Shown here: positions 1 through 10,548 of the stretch, piece by piece
How positions within the stretch are numbered: the stretch's first letter is position 1
Layout of the letters: the number at the start of each line of letters is the position of its first letter
Source: Planctomycetota bacterium
GTDB taxonomy: Bacteria; Planctomycetota; UBA1135; GCA-002686595
Reading direction: 5' to 3'
NCBI GenBank assembly: GCA_028278425.1
Contig: JANQEJ010000157.1
Span: 1-36,820 of the forward strand
DNA length: 36,820 nt
Notes under the pieces: generated by a model
The model's database searches: none
The model's input: only the letters and a program-made list of their open reading frames with translations
Told to the model about the DNA's origin: nothing
Program-made: the position numbers and the translations under genes

Positions 1-843
1 TCGTCGGTCCTCGTGCGCGAGCTTCCCCCGCTTCCGGGCCCTCCCCACGTCAACGACCTGGTCGTCTCTCCCGCTGGCTGGGGGGCGATGCTCACCAACA
101 AGCGCGTGCGCGCCTTCGACGTCGCCACCGGCGCGACGCTCGCGGACTTGACGCCCGCCGCCGAAGCGAACCTCCAGGCCCTCGCGGTCACGCCGGACGG
201 ACAGCGGCTCGTCACGCGAAGCGAGGCGGGGTTCGAGATGTGGAGCACGAAGGACTGGACCGCGGTCGAGCTGCCCGGGTCGGTCGACCTGGACTTCCCC
301 TTCGGCGCCAAGATGGGTGTCGATCCCCTGGGCCGCTGGCTCGTGACCACCACCGCCGCGGGGAACGTCCAGCTCTTCGAGCTCGACGGACTCCGCCCGG
401 GCCCGATCCTCTTCGCCGGCGAGGGCTTCTCCTTCGCCTTCCGTCCTGACGGCGCGCAGCTCGCGGTCGGCGGACTGGACGCGACCCTGCGCATCTGGAA
501 CCTGGAGACGATGAGCGAGGTCGCTCGGCTCGAGGGCCACGAAGCGGCGGTCTACACCGTCGCCTACTCGCCCGATGGGAAGCGTCTCGTGTCCGCCGGC
601 GAAGACGGCTTAGTGCGAATTTGGGACGGCGAGACGTACGACGCCATCGTGTCGCTCTCGGGGCACAAGGGCTACGTCTACTGCGCGAGCTTCTCCCCCG
701 ACGGCACCGAGCTCGTCACCACGGGGGGCGATGGCACCGTGCGCCTCTGGGGGGAGAGGACCTTGGCCGAGCGCAAGGCGGCGAACAGGGACTTCGGAGA
801 GGCTGTCCGCCGCTCGAGGCCGACCTCGGACGAAGACGGCTGA
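1..843 (+). CDS. WD40 repeat protein, C-terminal part (5' end cut by window)
   Basis: The frame is open to the left window edge, so the true start lies outside; the GTG at 13 is only the first possible start in the window. The visible ~280 residues are WD40 beta-propeller blades: SPDGKRLVSAGEDGLVRIWD and SPDGTELVTTGGDGTVRLW are canonical blades with GH dipeptides before them (LEGHEAAV, LSGHKGYV), and weaker blades precede them. The last blade is followed by a short charged tail (ERKAANRDFGEAVRRSRPTSDEDG). WD40 propellers are protein-interaction platforms. In Planctomycetota such C-terminal propellers are often fused to Ser/Thr kinase or sigma-factor-like N-termini (family knowledge), but nothing of an N-terminal domain is visible here. 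No export signal can be judged. Family call is sure; full architecture is unknown. Confidence 0.9.
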   Translation, partial: SSVLVRELPPLPGPPHVNDLVVSPAGWGAMLTNKRVRAFDVATGATLADLTPAAEANLQALAVTPDGQRLVTRSEAGFEMWSTKDWTAVELPGSVDLDFPFGAKMGVDPLGRWLVTTTAAGNVQLFELDGLRPGPILFAGEGFSFAFRPDGAQLAVGGLDATLRIWNLETMSEVARLEGHEAAVYTVAYSPDGKRLVSAGEDGLVRIWDGETYDAIVSLSGHKGYVYCASFSPDGTELVTTGGDGTVRLWGERTLAERKAANRDFGEAVRRSRPTSDEDG

Positions 844-860
844 CCGGCCCTCGCTCGGGG

Positions 861-885
861 ACGGGGAAGCCGCTCCTCGGTTTTT
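861..885 (+). terminator. Weak candidate intrinsic terminator after the WD40 gene
   Basis: About 20 bp after the WD40 stop codon, a 5-bp stem (GGGGA at 863-867 with TCCTC at 874-878, one G-T pair) precedes a run of five T at 881-885. The stem is short, so termination is uncertain. The rest of the 144-bp gap up to the next gene shows no clear sigma-70 promoter. Confidence 0.3.
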
Positions 886-987
886 CTTGCCCCTGGATCG
901 GACTCTCCCCCGTCGCTTGTCGCGTGGCGTGGCAGAGGGCGGCAGGGCCGCCTTCACCTACCTCTTCCTTCCACTGGAGATCGAGCC

Positions 988-2607
988 ATGTCGCGCCACA
1001 CCTTCCTTTCCGCTGCCCTTCTTCTTCCGCTTCTCCCCTGCGCCGTGGCCGGCGCCCAGGGCGAGCTCGATCCCGCCTTCGGGACCGCCGGCAAGGTCGT
1101 CACCGACACGGGTGATTCCTACCGGACCCGGGCCTCGCTGATCCAACCGGACGGGAAGATCCTCGTCACCGGCTTGCTCACGAGCGGTGGCGCGCAGCAG
1201 TCGTTCGCGAACCGCTACCTTCCCGACGGTTCGCTGGACGCCGGCTTCGGTTCCGGCGGGATCAGCGCGATCGACCCCGCGGGTCCCGACTGGTTCGGTG
1301 TGGAGGCCGCTGCTCTTCAAGCCGACGGAAAGATCGTCCTCGCCGGGTCCCTGGACGTCATCTTCACGAGGCGCTTCGCGGCACTCCGGCTGAACTCCGA
1401 CGGCACGATCGACACGAGCTTCGGAACCGCGGGGCTCGTCGTCACGGAGCTCCAGGCCGGCTCCCTCCTCGAAATCGCCTTCGCGGTGGCGATTCAGCCC
1501 GACGGGAAGATCCTCGCAGCGGGCGTTCGGGATGACGGCTCGCGACGGACTTTCGCGGTCGTCCGCTACCTCAGCGACGGTTCGCTCGATCCGAGCTTCG
1601 GCGGCGACGGGAAGGTCCTCACCGACACCGGGGGCACGACGGGAGGCGTGTGCTACCACGTCGCCGTCCTGCCCGACGGTGGGATCGTCGCCGGAGGTTA
1701 TGACACGTCCGCCAGCCTCGCCGTCGTGAAGTACGAGTCCGACGGCACGCTGTCGCCGAGCTTCGGCGCGGGAGGGATGGCCTTCGCGTCCATCGGGCTC
1801 GTTCAGGACACGAGCATGGCTATCCACGACGATGGGCGCATCCTGCTGGGGGGATTCGTCTTCGCCGGGCCCGGCTCCTACGACTCCTCGATTGCCCGTT
1901 TCCTGGCCGACGGGACGCTCGACCCGAGCTTCGACGGCGACGGTCTCGCCCCGGTCGATCTGGGCGCCGGCAACGCCCTGGAAGCGATTGCGCTTCAGCC
2001 AGACGGGAAGATCATCGCCGTCGGCGGGTTCACCGAGAAAGTGGTTGCGCGCGTCGACACGAACGGCGCTCAGGATCCTACCTTCGGAAGCAGCGGCACG
2101 GCGTCGGTCGCCTTCGGGCCGGGCTTCACCGAGCCGGGCAACGTGGCGATCCAGCCGGACGGCAAGCTCGTCGTCGCCACGTCCTACTACGACGGCGAGG
2201 GGGCCCCCCAGGATTGCGCGCTCGCGCGCCTGGTCGGGCAGGTCTGGGAGGACGCGGGAGCCGGATTGGCCGGCGCGACGGGCACGCCGAACCTGAGCGG
2301 GAGCGGTAGCCTCCTCCCCAACACCGCCTTCTCTCTCTCCCTCGACGACGCCGCCGCGACGAGCCCCGCCTTCCTGGTGTTCGGCGCCTCGCGACTCGAC
2401 TTCCCGCTCTTCGGCGGGACGTTGGTTCCCTCGCCCGACGTGGTCATGGCGAGCACGACCGACGCGGGCGGCGACGCGACGACTTCCGCGACCTGGCCGA
2501 CCGGCGTGTCCACCGGGACGCCGTACTACAGCCAGTACTGGATTCTCGACGCCACGGGCCCCTTCGGCCTCACGGCGAGCAACGCGCTCATCGGCGTCGC
2601 GCAGTGA
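988..2607 (+). CDS. Secreted delta-60 repeat protein with C-terminal beta module
   Basis: 539 aa. An N-terminal signal peptide (about residues 1-23, ending AVAGAQ) is followed by about seven delta-60 repeats recognisable by the LDPxFGxxGxV pattern (LDPAFGTAGKVV, LDAGFGSGGI, IDTSFGTAGLVV, LDPSFGGDGKVL, LSPSFGAGGMAF, LDPSFDGDGLA, QDPTFGSSGTAS) alternating with IQPDGKIL strands. This repeat forms a beta-propeller-like extracellular domain; molecular function is not known. The last ~115 residues (from about 2260) are a separate module with strands AFLVFGASRLDFP and YYSQYWILDATGPFG and a terminal SNALIG motif, related to C-termini of other secreted proteins in this window. A GGAGA ribosome binding site lies ~8 nt before the ATG. 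The gene stands alone and ends at a strong hairpin 30 bp beyond its stop. No enzymatic motif was seen. Confidence 0.9.
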   Translation: MSRHTFLSAALLLPLLPCAVAGAQGELDPAFGTAGKVVTDTGDSYRTRASLIQPDGKILVTGLLTSGGAQQSFANRYLPDGSLDAGFGSGGISAIDPAGPDWFGVEAAALQADGKIVLAGSLDVIFTRRFAALRLNSDGTIDTSFGTAGLVVTELQAGSLLEIAFAVAIQPDGKILAAGVRDDGSRRTFAVVRYLSDGSLDPSFGGDGKVLTDTGGTTGGVCYHVAVLPDGGIVAGGYDTSASLAVVKYESDGTLSPSFGAGGMAFASIGLVQDTSMAIHDDGRILLGGFVFAGPGSYDSSIARFLADGTLDPSFDGDGLAPVDLGAGNALEAIALQPDGKIIAVGGFTEKVVARVDTNGAQDPTFGSSGTASVAFGPGFTEPGNVAIQPDGKLVVATSYYDGEGAPQDCALARLVGQVWEDAGAGLAGATGTPNLSGSGSLLPNTAFSLSLDDAAATSPAFLVFGASRLDFPLFGGTLVPSPDVVMASTTDAGGDATTSATWPTGVSTGTPYYSQYWILDATGPFGLTASNALIGVAQ

Positions 2608-2636
2608 CGTAAGAGCCCCAAGTCTCTCCAAGGAAG

Positions 2637-2660
2637 CGGCGGCGTCTGCGGACGCCGCCG
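2637..2660. terminator. Bidirectional hairpin terminator between delta-60 gene and tRNA-Val
   Basis: A perfect 10-bp GC-rich stem (2637-2646 with 2651-2660) closes a TGCG tetraloop. It lies 30 bp after the delta-60 stop codon, followed by TTGTT on the plus strand, and about 30 nt past the 3' end of the convergent tRNA, followed by CTTCCTT on the minus strand. One hairpin therefore probably ends both transcripts. Confidence 0.7.
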
Positions 2661-2689
2661 TTGTTCGTTGGGACCATTGCTGGGGAGCA

Positions 2690-2765
2690 TGGTGGGCCGC
2701 ACTGGACTCGAACCAGTAACTTCCACGCTGTGAACATGGCACTCTACCAATTGAGTTAGCGGCCC
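2690..2765 (-). tRNA. tRNA-Val (anticodon CAC), CCA encoded
   Basis: Read on the minus strand, the sequence folds as a full cloverleaf: acceptor stem GGGCCGC (2759-2765) with GCGGCCC (2694-2700), D stem ACTC/GAGT, anticodon stem CCATG/CGTGG with loop TTCACAG, five-base variable loop AAGTT, and T arm ACTGG-TTCGAGT-CCAGT. The anticodon at positions 34-36 is CAC, which reads the valine codon GUG. The discriminator base is A and the CCA end is encoded (2690-2692). A sigma-70-like promoter lies just upstream and a hairpin about 30 nt downstream, so it is likely a monocistronic unit. Confidence 0.95.
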
Positions 2766-2777
2766 AGCGGGGCGAGA

Positions 2778-2806
2778 ACTCTAGCGGCGGGGGCCGCTCC
2801 GGGCAA
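2778..2806 (-). promoter_or_regulatory. Sigma-70-like promoter of tRNA-Val
   Basis: On the minus strand TTGCCC (2801-2806) and TAGAGT (2778-2783) are separated by exactly 17 bp; each hexamer matches the consensus at four of six positions. The -10 element ends 12 nt before the mature tRNA 5' end, leaving room for a short leader. It fits between the sigma-factor stop codon and the tRNA. Confidence 0.55.
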
Positions 2807-2808
2807 GG

Positions 2809-3510
2809 CTACGAGCCGAGCTTCGCCTGGGTGATCTCGCGGACGCGCTTTTCGGCGCGGCGGAGGAGCATGCGGACGGCGTCCTCGGTGCGGCCGTCCA
2901 TCAGCTCGCCGGCCTTGCGGAGGCTCATGCCGCGGAAGAAGACCAGGGTGATGGCCTTGCGGTGGTCGGGGGAGAGCTCTTCGAGCGCTTGGCGGAGGAT
3001 GTCGAACTCCTCGGACCGCGCGACCTGGCGGGTGACGGAGAGATCCTCGCTCTGGGGCTCGCGGAGCATCCGCGCGCCGTCGTCGTCGGGGCGGGTGTTC
3101 TCGATCGTCCGCTCGCGGGTGACGTCGCGCTTGCCGGCGGCGTAGTACTCCGCCTTGTCGCGGATCTTGTTGTGGAGGATCTGCAGGAGCCAGCGGAGCA
3201 GCGACCCCTCGCCGCGGTACTCGTAGCGGCGGAAGTCGCGCGTCGCCTCGCGGAAGGTCGTTTGCGCGAGGTCGTCGGCCTCCTCCTTCAGCTTGAGTTT
3301 GGCGCCGAGGCGCTTGCGCGCGACCTCGACCATGAAGCCGTGGTACCGCGTGAAGAGCTCGTTCAGCGCGTCGACGTCACCGTCCTTGGCGCGGTCGACG
3401 AGGGTCGCGGTCTCGTCGGTCTGCATGCTCTCCGGCAGGCCGGGGTCGAGATCCCTCGGGGCAACGGGCTTCAGCTCGTCGGGACGGTCTTCTTTCTCGG
3501 GGACGCTCAT
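2809..3510 (-). CDS. RNA polymerase sigma factor, ECF-like (sigma-70 family)
   Basis: 233 aa. After an acidic ~30-residue N-terminal extension, region 2 is visible (ALNELFTRYHGFMVEVA, then EEADDLAQTTFREATRDF and GEGSLLRWLLQILHNKIRDK, the promoter-melting helix) and region 4 near the C-terminus (LEELSPDHRKAITLVFFRGM then SLRKAGELMDGRTEDAVRML, the -35-recognising helix-turn-helix). It directs core RNA polymerase to a dedicated promoter set. No anti-sigma gene is adjacent, so control is not evident. The first ATG (3510) lacks a good ribosome binding site; an in-frame ATG at 3426 (MQTDE) has GGAGAG just upstream and would remove most of the non-conserved extension, so the start is uncertain. Planctomycete-type ECF group is likely but not proven. 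Confidence 0.92.
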   Translation of the reverse strand: MSVPEKEDRPDELKPVAPRDLDPGLPESMQTDETATLVDRAKDGDVDALNELFTRYHGFMVEVARKRLGAKLKLKEEADDLAQTTFREATRDFRRYEYRGEGSLLRWLLQILHNKIRDKAEYYAAGKRDVTRERTIENTRPDDDGARMLREPQSEDLSVTRQVARSEEFDILRQALEELSPDHRKAITLVFFRGMSLRKAGELMDGRTEDAVRMLLRRAEKRVREITQAKLGS

Positions 3511-3580
3511 CGGACTGGCACGCCTAACGTTATCCGGGAGGCGCTTCTTTGACCAGTACGGCCGAACCGGGCGCAGGGAT

Positions 3581-3597
3581 GGCGAAAAAACTTCGCC
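3581..3597 (-). terminator. Hairpin after ligA
   Basis: GGCGAA (3581-3586) and TTCGCC (3592-3597) form a 6-bp stem eight bases past the ligA stop codon. In the ligA RNA the loop is U-rich (GUUUU), but no U-tract follows, so it may only stabilise the 3' end. Confidence 0.35.
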
Positions 3598-3604
3598 ACG
3601 TGGC

Positions 3605-6163
<2,559 letters not shown>

Positions 6164-6589
6164 CTAGTAAGGAGAGTCCGTCACCACGGCCGCGTTTCCG
6201 TTCGCACCGTAGCCCATGTACGGGACCCGCAACCGCATCACGCGGTTGCCGGTCACGGGGTCCTCGCGCTCCTCGGGCACGAAGTGCACGTGTGCCTGCC
6301 GGCCGAGCAGGTCCGACGGCTCGATCTCGACGCAGCCTTCGGTGACGAAGCCGAACCGGTCGAGGACGTGCTTCGCCCGCGGCATCCCGCGGTCGCTCCA
6401 GATCAGCGCGTCCCATCCGGCGGTGCGACCGGCGTACTCGCCGTCGGCCACCTCCAGGCGCAGGCCCCAGCGGGCGTTTCCGTCCCGGGTGACGCTCTCG
6501 CGCACGTCGGTGACGCGGCAGAGATAGACGCCCGCGGGAATCGACGCGTACTCCGCGATGTCCCTGGTATCGGTGAAGTCGACTTGCAT
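6164..6589 (-). CDS. Conserved protein of unknown function, possibly DUF669-like
   Basis: 141 aa with no signal peptide or membrane segment. It is beta-rich and charged: an N-terminal MQVDFTDTRD, a strand AGVYLCRVTDVRE, then GNARWGLRLEVADGEYAGR and a C-terminal YMGYGANGNAAVV. The pattern of a short domain that begins with a polypeptide-wide 'F-x-D...IPAG-Y' and has W-x-L-x-L strands resembles the DUF669 family often found near phage single-strand DNA-binding or recombination genes; this assignment is from memory of the pattern and is tentative. The start at 6589 has AGGGA six bases upstream; an ATG at 6616 is also in frame but has a poorer context. It lies 46 bp upstream of cdd on the same strand and may be cotranscribed with cdd-ligA. 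Confidence 0.75.
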   Translation of the reverse strand: MQVDFTDTRDIAEYASIPAGVYLCRVTDVRESVTRDGNARWGLRLEVADGEYAGRTAGWDALIWSDRGMPRAKHVLDRFGFVTEGCVEIEPSDLLGRQAHVHFVPEEREDPVTGNRVMRLRVPYMGYGANGNAAVVTDSPY

Positions 6590-6689
6590 GGTCCCTAGGA
6601 AAAGGAAGGGGCCCATTCCCCTGCCGACCCCGAGACCGGGCGGGGGCTCGAGCGGTGGCAGGAGTTCCGCGAAAAAACTCCGGCGGAGC

Positions 6690-7652
6690 TCAGACGTCGA
6701 TCACCAGCGCCGAGCTGAGATCCGCCGGCGGCGCGAAGGGCGGCCCGAAGCCGTTGTCGACCCCCACCTGGACCACGAAGCGCTGGCCGAGCAGCGCGGG
6801 TACGTCGGGCACCGGCACCGGAAACGTCGCCATTCCCGACGGAGGAGACACGAACGCGAGCTGCCCGAAGAGGCCGCCGACGTAGAAGTCGCACGTCCCG
6901 CCGAAGATCGGGACGGTCACGGTGCTCGTCCCGAAGAAGAGGATCGCCGGCTGGTTCAGCGACTGCGTCCAGAAGTCGATCCGGAAGTCGACGTTGCCGA
7001 GCGCCGGCGGGCTCACCGCGTCGAGCATCGGGCCGGCGGCGAAGGCGGAGCACTGGTTCCCGAACTTGGAAAGCGCCGCGCTCGGCTGGACGTTGACGCC
7101 CCCGAGCGTCGGCGAGGCGTCGCGGAACCAGTCGAGCGACGCGCTGCCGGCGCCGTCCCAGGCGACCGAGGCGCCAGCGAACGGCGCGGGGACGAACGTG
7201 CTCGCGAAGAACCACTCGTTGGCGTCCTGCGCCACGTCCGCGAACGGCTGGTCGGGCGCGCCCCACTGCACGAAGTCGACGAGGTTCGCCGGGTCGTCGA
7301 GGTAGCCCGCCGGCGGCGGTCCGCCCGGTTCGACGTAGAGGGCGACGCTGTCCGCCGCGAGCGCCGGCTGCGTCAAGCCCGGAACGAACAGATCGGTCGG
7401 CGTGTCGACGCCCGCGACACCGACGTGGATGCGAACGAATCCCCCCGGCGCGACGACCGCCGAGGGAAGCGGCTCGTCGTCCACGCCGACGACGAGCCGC
7501 ACGGACGCGGTGTCCAGCGGAATCGCTCCGTCGTTGACGAGCTCGACGAGCGGGTCGCCGACGGGTGGCGCGGGAAGCACCTCGGAAAGCTCGAAGCCCT
7601 GGCCGGAAGCGGGAAGCGCGAGAGCGAACGCGATCGGGACGAAACGGAGCAT
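6690..7652 (-). CDS. Secreted lamin-tail-domain-like protein with C-terminal beta module
   Basis: 320 aa. The signal peptide MLRFVPIAFALALPASG is followed by ELSEVLPAPPVGDPLVELVN, which fits the start of a lamin tail domain (E-x-x-P...E-x-V-E-L-x-N), with later strands VALYVEPGG and LVDFVQWGAPDQP. This Ig-like fold is common on bacterial secreted proteins; its role is structural or adhesive as far as known. From about residue 195 a different module follows (ILFFGTSTVTVPIFGGTCD, VQVGVDNGFGPPF, SSALVI) similar to C-termini of other secreted proteins in the window. The start at 7652 is chosen over 7748 because GGGAGA lies ahead of it and the signal peptide begins there. No catalytic residues were recognised. 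The 108-bp gap to the upstream gene holds only a short palindrome. Confidence 0.82.
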   Translation of the reverse strand: MLRFVPIAFALALPASGQGFELSEVLPAPPVGDPLVELVNDGAIPLDTASVRLVVGVDDEPLPSAVVAPGGFVRIHVGVAGVDTPTDLFVPGLTQPALAADSVALYVEPGGPPPAGYLDDPANLVDFVQWGAPDQPFADVAQDANEWFFASTFVPAPFAGASVAWDGAGSASLDWFRDASPTLGGVNVQPSAALSKFGNQCSAFAAGPMLDAVSPPALGNVDFRIDFWTQSLNQPAILFFGTSTVTVPIFGGTCDFYVGGLFGQLAFVSPPSGMATFPVPVPDVPALLGQRFVVQVGVDNGFGPPFAPPADLSSALVIDV

Positions 7653-7760
7653 GACGGTTCTCCCTGAGAGAGAGCGGCTCGGATCCCGGGCCGGGAGCCG
7701 TCCCATTCTGTCACGTCGCGCGCGAACCGGCCGGCGACACCGCGTCATCCTCCTGCAAAA

Positions 7761-9590
7761 TCAACCGTCCGCGGGCCGCATGAACGACGCGAACATCGCC
7801 CGGTAGAGCCCTTCGGCTTCGCCCGTATCGTCCGGAACCACGGTGAGATAGAAAAGGCACATCTCGTCCGTGGTCCTCCAGCCCTCCTTCACGCGGACGG
7901 GGGGCGAGCTCGGGTTGAACGGGTTCTCCGCGGAGTTGTCGAACCGGAAGCGGACGTCGAGGCGCGTCCCCTTCGGCAGGCGCACCGGCTCGCGGAAGAA
8001 GTACGTCCCCTGCCAGCGGAAGTCCCAGTCGTTGATCCTGATCAGCGGCTCCCGCGTCCCATCGGGAAGCGTCGCCACCGCCTCGACCTCCTTGCCCAGG
8101 TAGTGCATGTGCGGCGACACGTCGATCAGGTCCACGTCGGCCGGCACGTTCATCCACACGTGGCGGCGGTAATGCGATTCGCCGGCGGGGATGTCGATCT
8201 GCTCCGTTCCGATGACGAGGCCTTCGACGTAGCGCTCGACCGGCTCGTCCGCGAAGTAGAGCGCGAGGGCGCTGCGGTCGCTCGTGCGCTTGCCGCTCAG
8301 GTGGTAGTGCACCTCGAGCACGAAGTCGCCGCCCGCGGGAAGCCACATCCCCGCGTCGGGCGGCAGCACGTACGGCTGCGCGCCCGGCGCCCAGCCGGCG
8401 ATCTGCTCGCACTCGAGCAGAAGCTTCCGATCGATGTTCGTGCCGCGCGTGTAGTCGCCGAACTTGTCGAAGCCCGGCTGAGGGTCCTTCGCCGCCATCT
8501 TTCGCGCCCAGCCGTCCGGATCGCGGTAGGCGATGCAGTGGTGCACGACGCTCGGGTCGCCCGGCCGGAAGTCGACGGCGGCCACCGTCTTGTTCTCGGT
8601 GAGCGCGGACGGGATCACGAAGTAGCGGTAGATGTCGTCGCCCTGCGCGGGCACCTCGAACGGCTCCGGCATCTCGACCAGGAGGTCGGGCTCGCCCAAG
8701 CGCCAGCGGCTATCGCGCGGAGGCGGCGGCGGCAGCTTCGCTTCGGCGTCGCCTTGCGGCGCGCCCGCCTCGGCCCACGCCTGAAGCACGGCGATCTGCC
8801 GCTCGCCGAGCGCGCGCTCGTCGCGAAAGTGGCCGAAGCCGTGCTCGGCGTGCCACGGGGGCATCCGCCGGTCGCGCGCAACCTGCGCGATCATCCGCGC
8901 GCGGCGCCGCGCGTCCTCGTAGGTCTCCAGCGGGAACGGGCCGATGTCGCCGGGGCGGTGGCAGTCGATGCAGTTGGCGTTCAGGATCGGCGCGACGTGC
9001 CGGGTGTACGTCACGTCGGCCGGCGTGCCGCCGTCACCCCACGCCTCGAACAGGCACCCGACCGGCTCCGTGCGCGCATGCGCCGGCGGGCGTCCTTCCG
9101 CCACGGCTTCGATCGCGTCGAGAAGATCGTGCGAGTCGACCCGCGGGCGCAGCTTGCCGAGCGCCTCGAAGCGATCGTCGATGCGACCGCGGTAGACGAG
9201 CGCGTCGCGCTTGTCGACGACGAAGGCTTCGGGGACGTGCGTCGGAGAGAGACGCGCGGCCAGGTCGCCGGCGGAGTCGAAGAGAATCGGGAAATCGAGC
9301 TCGTAGTCGTCCCGATACTCGCGCGCCGCCGCCGGGGTCAGCGTGGGATCGGACAGGACCCCGTAGAGCTCGACCTCCGCCTCGCGAGCGACGCCGTGAA
9401 GCTCGTTCAGTCGGGGCCCATAGCGGTTGGAGATCGGGCACTGCGCGTCGAGGAACACGAGCGCGACCGGCCGCAGGCCGTCCCCCGTCCCGAGGAGCCG
9501 CACGACGCCTTCCAGGTCGGTCGCGCGCACGTCGAGGATCTGAGCGTCGGCGGCGGCAGCCAGCAACAGCGGCAGGAAGATGGGCTGCAT
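7761..9590 (-). CDS. Secreted fusion: thioredoxin-like + cytochrome c + copper type II monooxygenase-like
   Basis: 609 aa. After a signal peptide (MQPIFLPLLLAAAADAQ) comes a redoxin-like domain (about 20-165) with DAQCPISNRYGP, having one cysteine at C51 and no CxxC. A c-type heme site CIDCH lies at 207-211, followed by RRMPPWHAEHG and a Pro-rich linker. The C-terminal half resembles the peptidylglycine/dopamine monooxygenase fold: HHC at 350-352, HYH at 428-430 and HMH at 494-496 match the copper-ligand pattern (HH pair, HxH, and the Met). Members of this family are common in Planctomycetota and Acidobacteriota and are usually annotated only as cytochrome c or ascorbate-dependent monooxygenase; substrate is unknown. 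GAGGAG lies eight bases before the ATG. It probably acts outside the inner membrane, with heme delivering electrons to copper (inference). Confidence 0.88.
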   Translation of the reverse strand: MQPIFLPLLLAAAADAQILDVRATDLEGVVRLLGTGDGLRPVALVFLDAQCPISNRYGPRLNELHGVAREAEVELYGVLSDPTLTPAAAREYRDDYELDFPILFDSAGDLAARLSPTHVPEAFVVDKRDALVYRGRIDDRFEALGKLRPRVDSHDLLDAIEAVAEGRPPAHARTEPVGCLFEAWGDGGTPADVTYTRHVAPILNANCIDCHRPGDIGPFPLETYEDARRRARMIAQVARDRRMPPWHAEHGFGHFRDERALGERQIAVLQAWAEAGAPQGDAEAKLPPPPPRDSRWRLGEPDLLVEMPEPFEVPAQGDDIYRYFVIPSALTENKTVAAVDFRPGDPSVVHHCIAYRDPDGWARKMAAKDPQPGFDKFGDYTRGTNIDRKLLLECEQIAGWAPGAQPYVLPPDAGMWLPAGGDFVLEVHYHLSGKRTSDRSALALYFADEPVERYVEGLVIGTEQIDIPAGESHYRRHVWMNVPADVDLIDVSPHMHYLGKEVEAVATLPDGTREPLIRINDWDFRWQGTYFFREPVRLPKGTRLDVRFRFDNSAENPFNPSSPPVRVKEGWRTTDEMCLFYLTVVPDDTGEAEGLYRAMFASFMRPADG

Positions 9591-9621
9591 CCGGGCGCTC
9601 CTCGTTACTTGTGGCTTCGAA

Positions 9622-10536
9622 CTAGACCGGCCGTCCCCGCAGCTTCTGGAACGCCTCGATCAGGACCGGCGGCAGGAAGCTCGTTAGAGCTCCCCGGAAC
9701 TGCTGCTGCGAGAAGGTCTTCGTGTGCTCCGAGGGCTTGATCAGGGTCGCAAAGACCGGCGGGACGAGCTTCCTCCAGAACGGTCGCGCGAGCGGCTTGG
9801 CTTCGCCCTTGCGATCGACGAAGGCGGGGGCGCACAGGTTGTAGCCCACCTGCACGTTCGTCGGGAGCTCGGAGGTGTAGTACCACATCGCGAGCGACTT
9901 GCGCGAGCGGTCCTCCGGGCAGCAAATCGGATCCGGGAAGCCGTGCATCGCGTCGGCGGTGACGTGCTGGATGACGACGCGGTTCCAGAAGGGCGGGTAC
10001 TTCTTGCCCTCCTTGAGGTCGCGGTCCCAGAGCTCCAGCGCGCCGCCCCACTCCTCCTTCCAGTCCTTGTTGAGGTAGAGCAGGAGGTTCAACCGCCGAT
10101 AGATGTGCAGGTGGCCCTGCCAGTTGAAGTCGGTGTGGAGCTCGAGGAACCCGCCTGCCTTGATCTCGTGCAGACCGCCGCCCTGGAAGTACGGGTCCAC
10201 GATCAGGCCGGGGATGCCGGTGAGCTCCTCGACGAACCGCAGGAAGCGCGGAGACGAGAGCAGGTTGAAGAGATAGGCGCTGTACGGGCCGTAGCCCTCG
10301 CGGCCGTCGAGAATCGATTTGCCCTGGGAGGCCTGTGGTCGCGACCGGAGGTGCTGCCAGTGGTCCGTCTGGTGACTCTCGAACTCCTCGACGACCTTTT
10401 CGAGCAGCTCGTCGGAGAACAGGTTGTCGAAGCAGCAGTGCGGGAAGGGCTTCGCGGACTGGTACTCCGCCTTCTTGGCGGCGGCGGCGGCTTCGAGGTC
10501 GCCGACCGGGTCTTCCTTGAGCTCGAGCGAAATCAT
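9622..10536 (-). CDS. 2-oxoglutarate/Fe(II)-dependent oxygenase (prolyl 4-hydroxylase-like)
   Basis: 304 aa, no signal peptide, so cytoplasmic. The double-stranded beta-helix core has the iron triad H134-x-D136 (LELHTDFNW) and H198 (AMHGFPDP), and R212 with S214 (RKSLAMWYY) in the place of the 2-oxoglutarate carboxylate ligand. It would couple 2-oxoglutarate decarboxylation to hydroxylation of a protein or small molecule; the substrate cannot be told. FPHCCFDNLFSDELLEKV at the N-terminus is typical of the P4Hc group. The ATG at 10536 lies 12 bp after the VCBS fragment stop on the same strand; TAGAGT, identical to the tRNA -10 element, ends nine bases before the ATG and could drive it, but it also contains that stop codon. 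Downstream C-terminal ~80 residues are basic and aromatic, without a recognised domain. Confidence 0.9.
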   Translation of the reverse strand: MISLELKEDPVGDLEAAAAAKKAEYQSAKPFPHCCFDNLFSDELLEKVVEEFESHQTDHWQHLRSRPQASQGKSILDGREGYGPYSAYLFNLLSSPRFLRFVEELTGIPGLIVDPYFQGGGLHEIKAGGFLELHTDFNWQGHLHIYRRLNLLLYLNKDWKEEWGGALELWDRDLKEGKKYPPFWNRVVIQHVTADAMHGFPDPICCPEDRSRKSLAMWYYTSELPTNVQVGYNLCAPAFVDRKGEAKPLARPFWRKLVPPVFATLIKPSEHTKTFSQQQFRGALTSFLPPVLIEAFQKLRGRPV

Positions 10537-10548
10537 CCTGGCAGCACT

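Noticed and set aside
2690..2765. tRNA-His, suggested by GTG seen in the plus-strand text
   Set aside because: The gene is on the minus strand; the loop TTCACAG places CAC at positions 34-36, so it is valine. The extra 5' G of tRNA-His is not needed for the fold.
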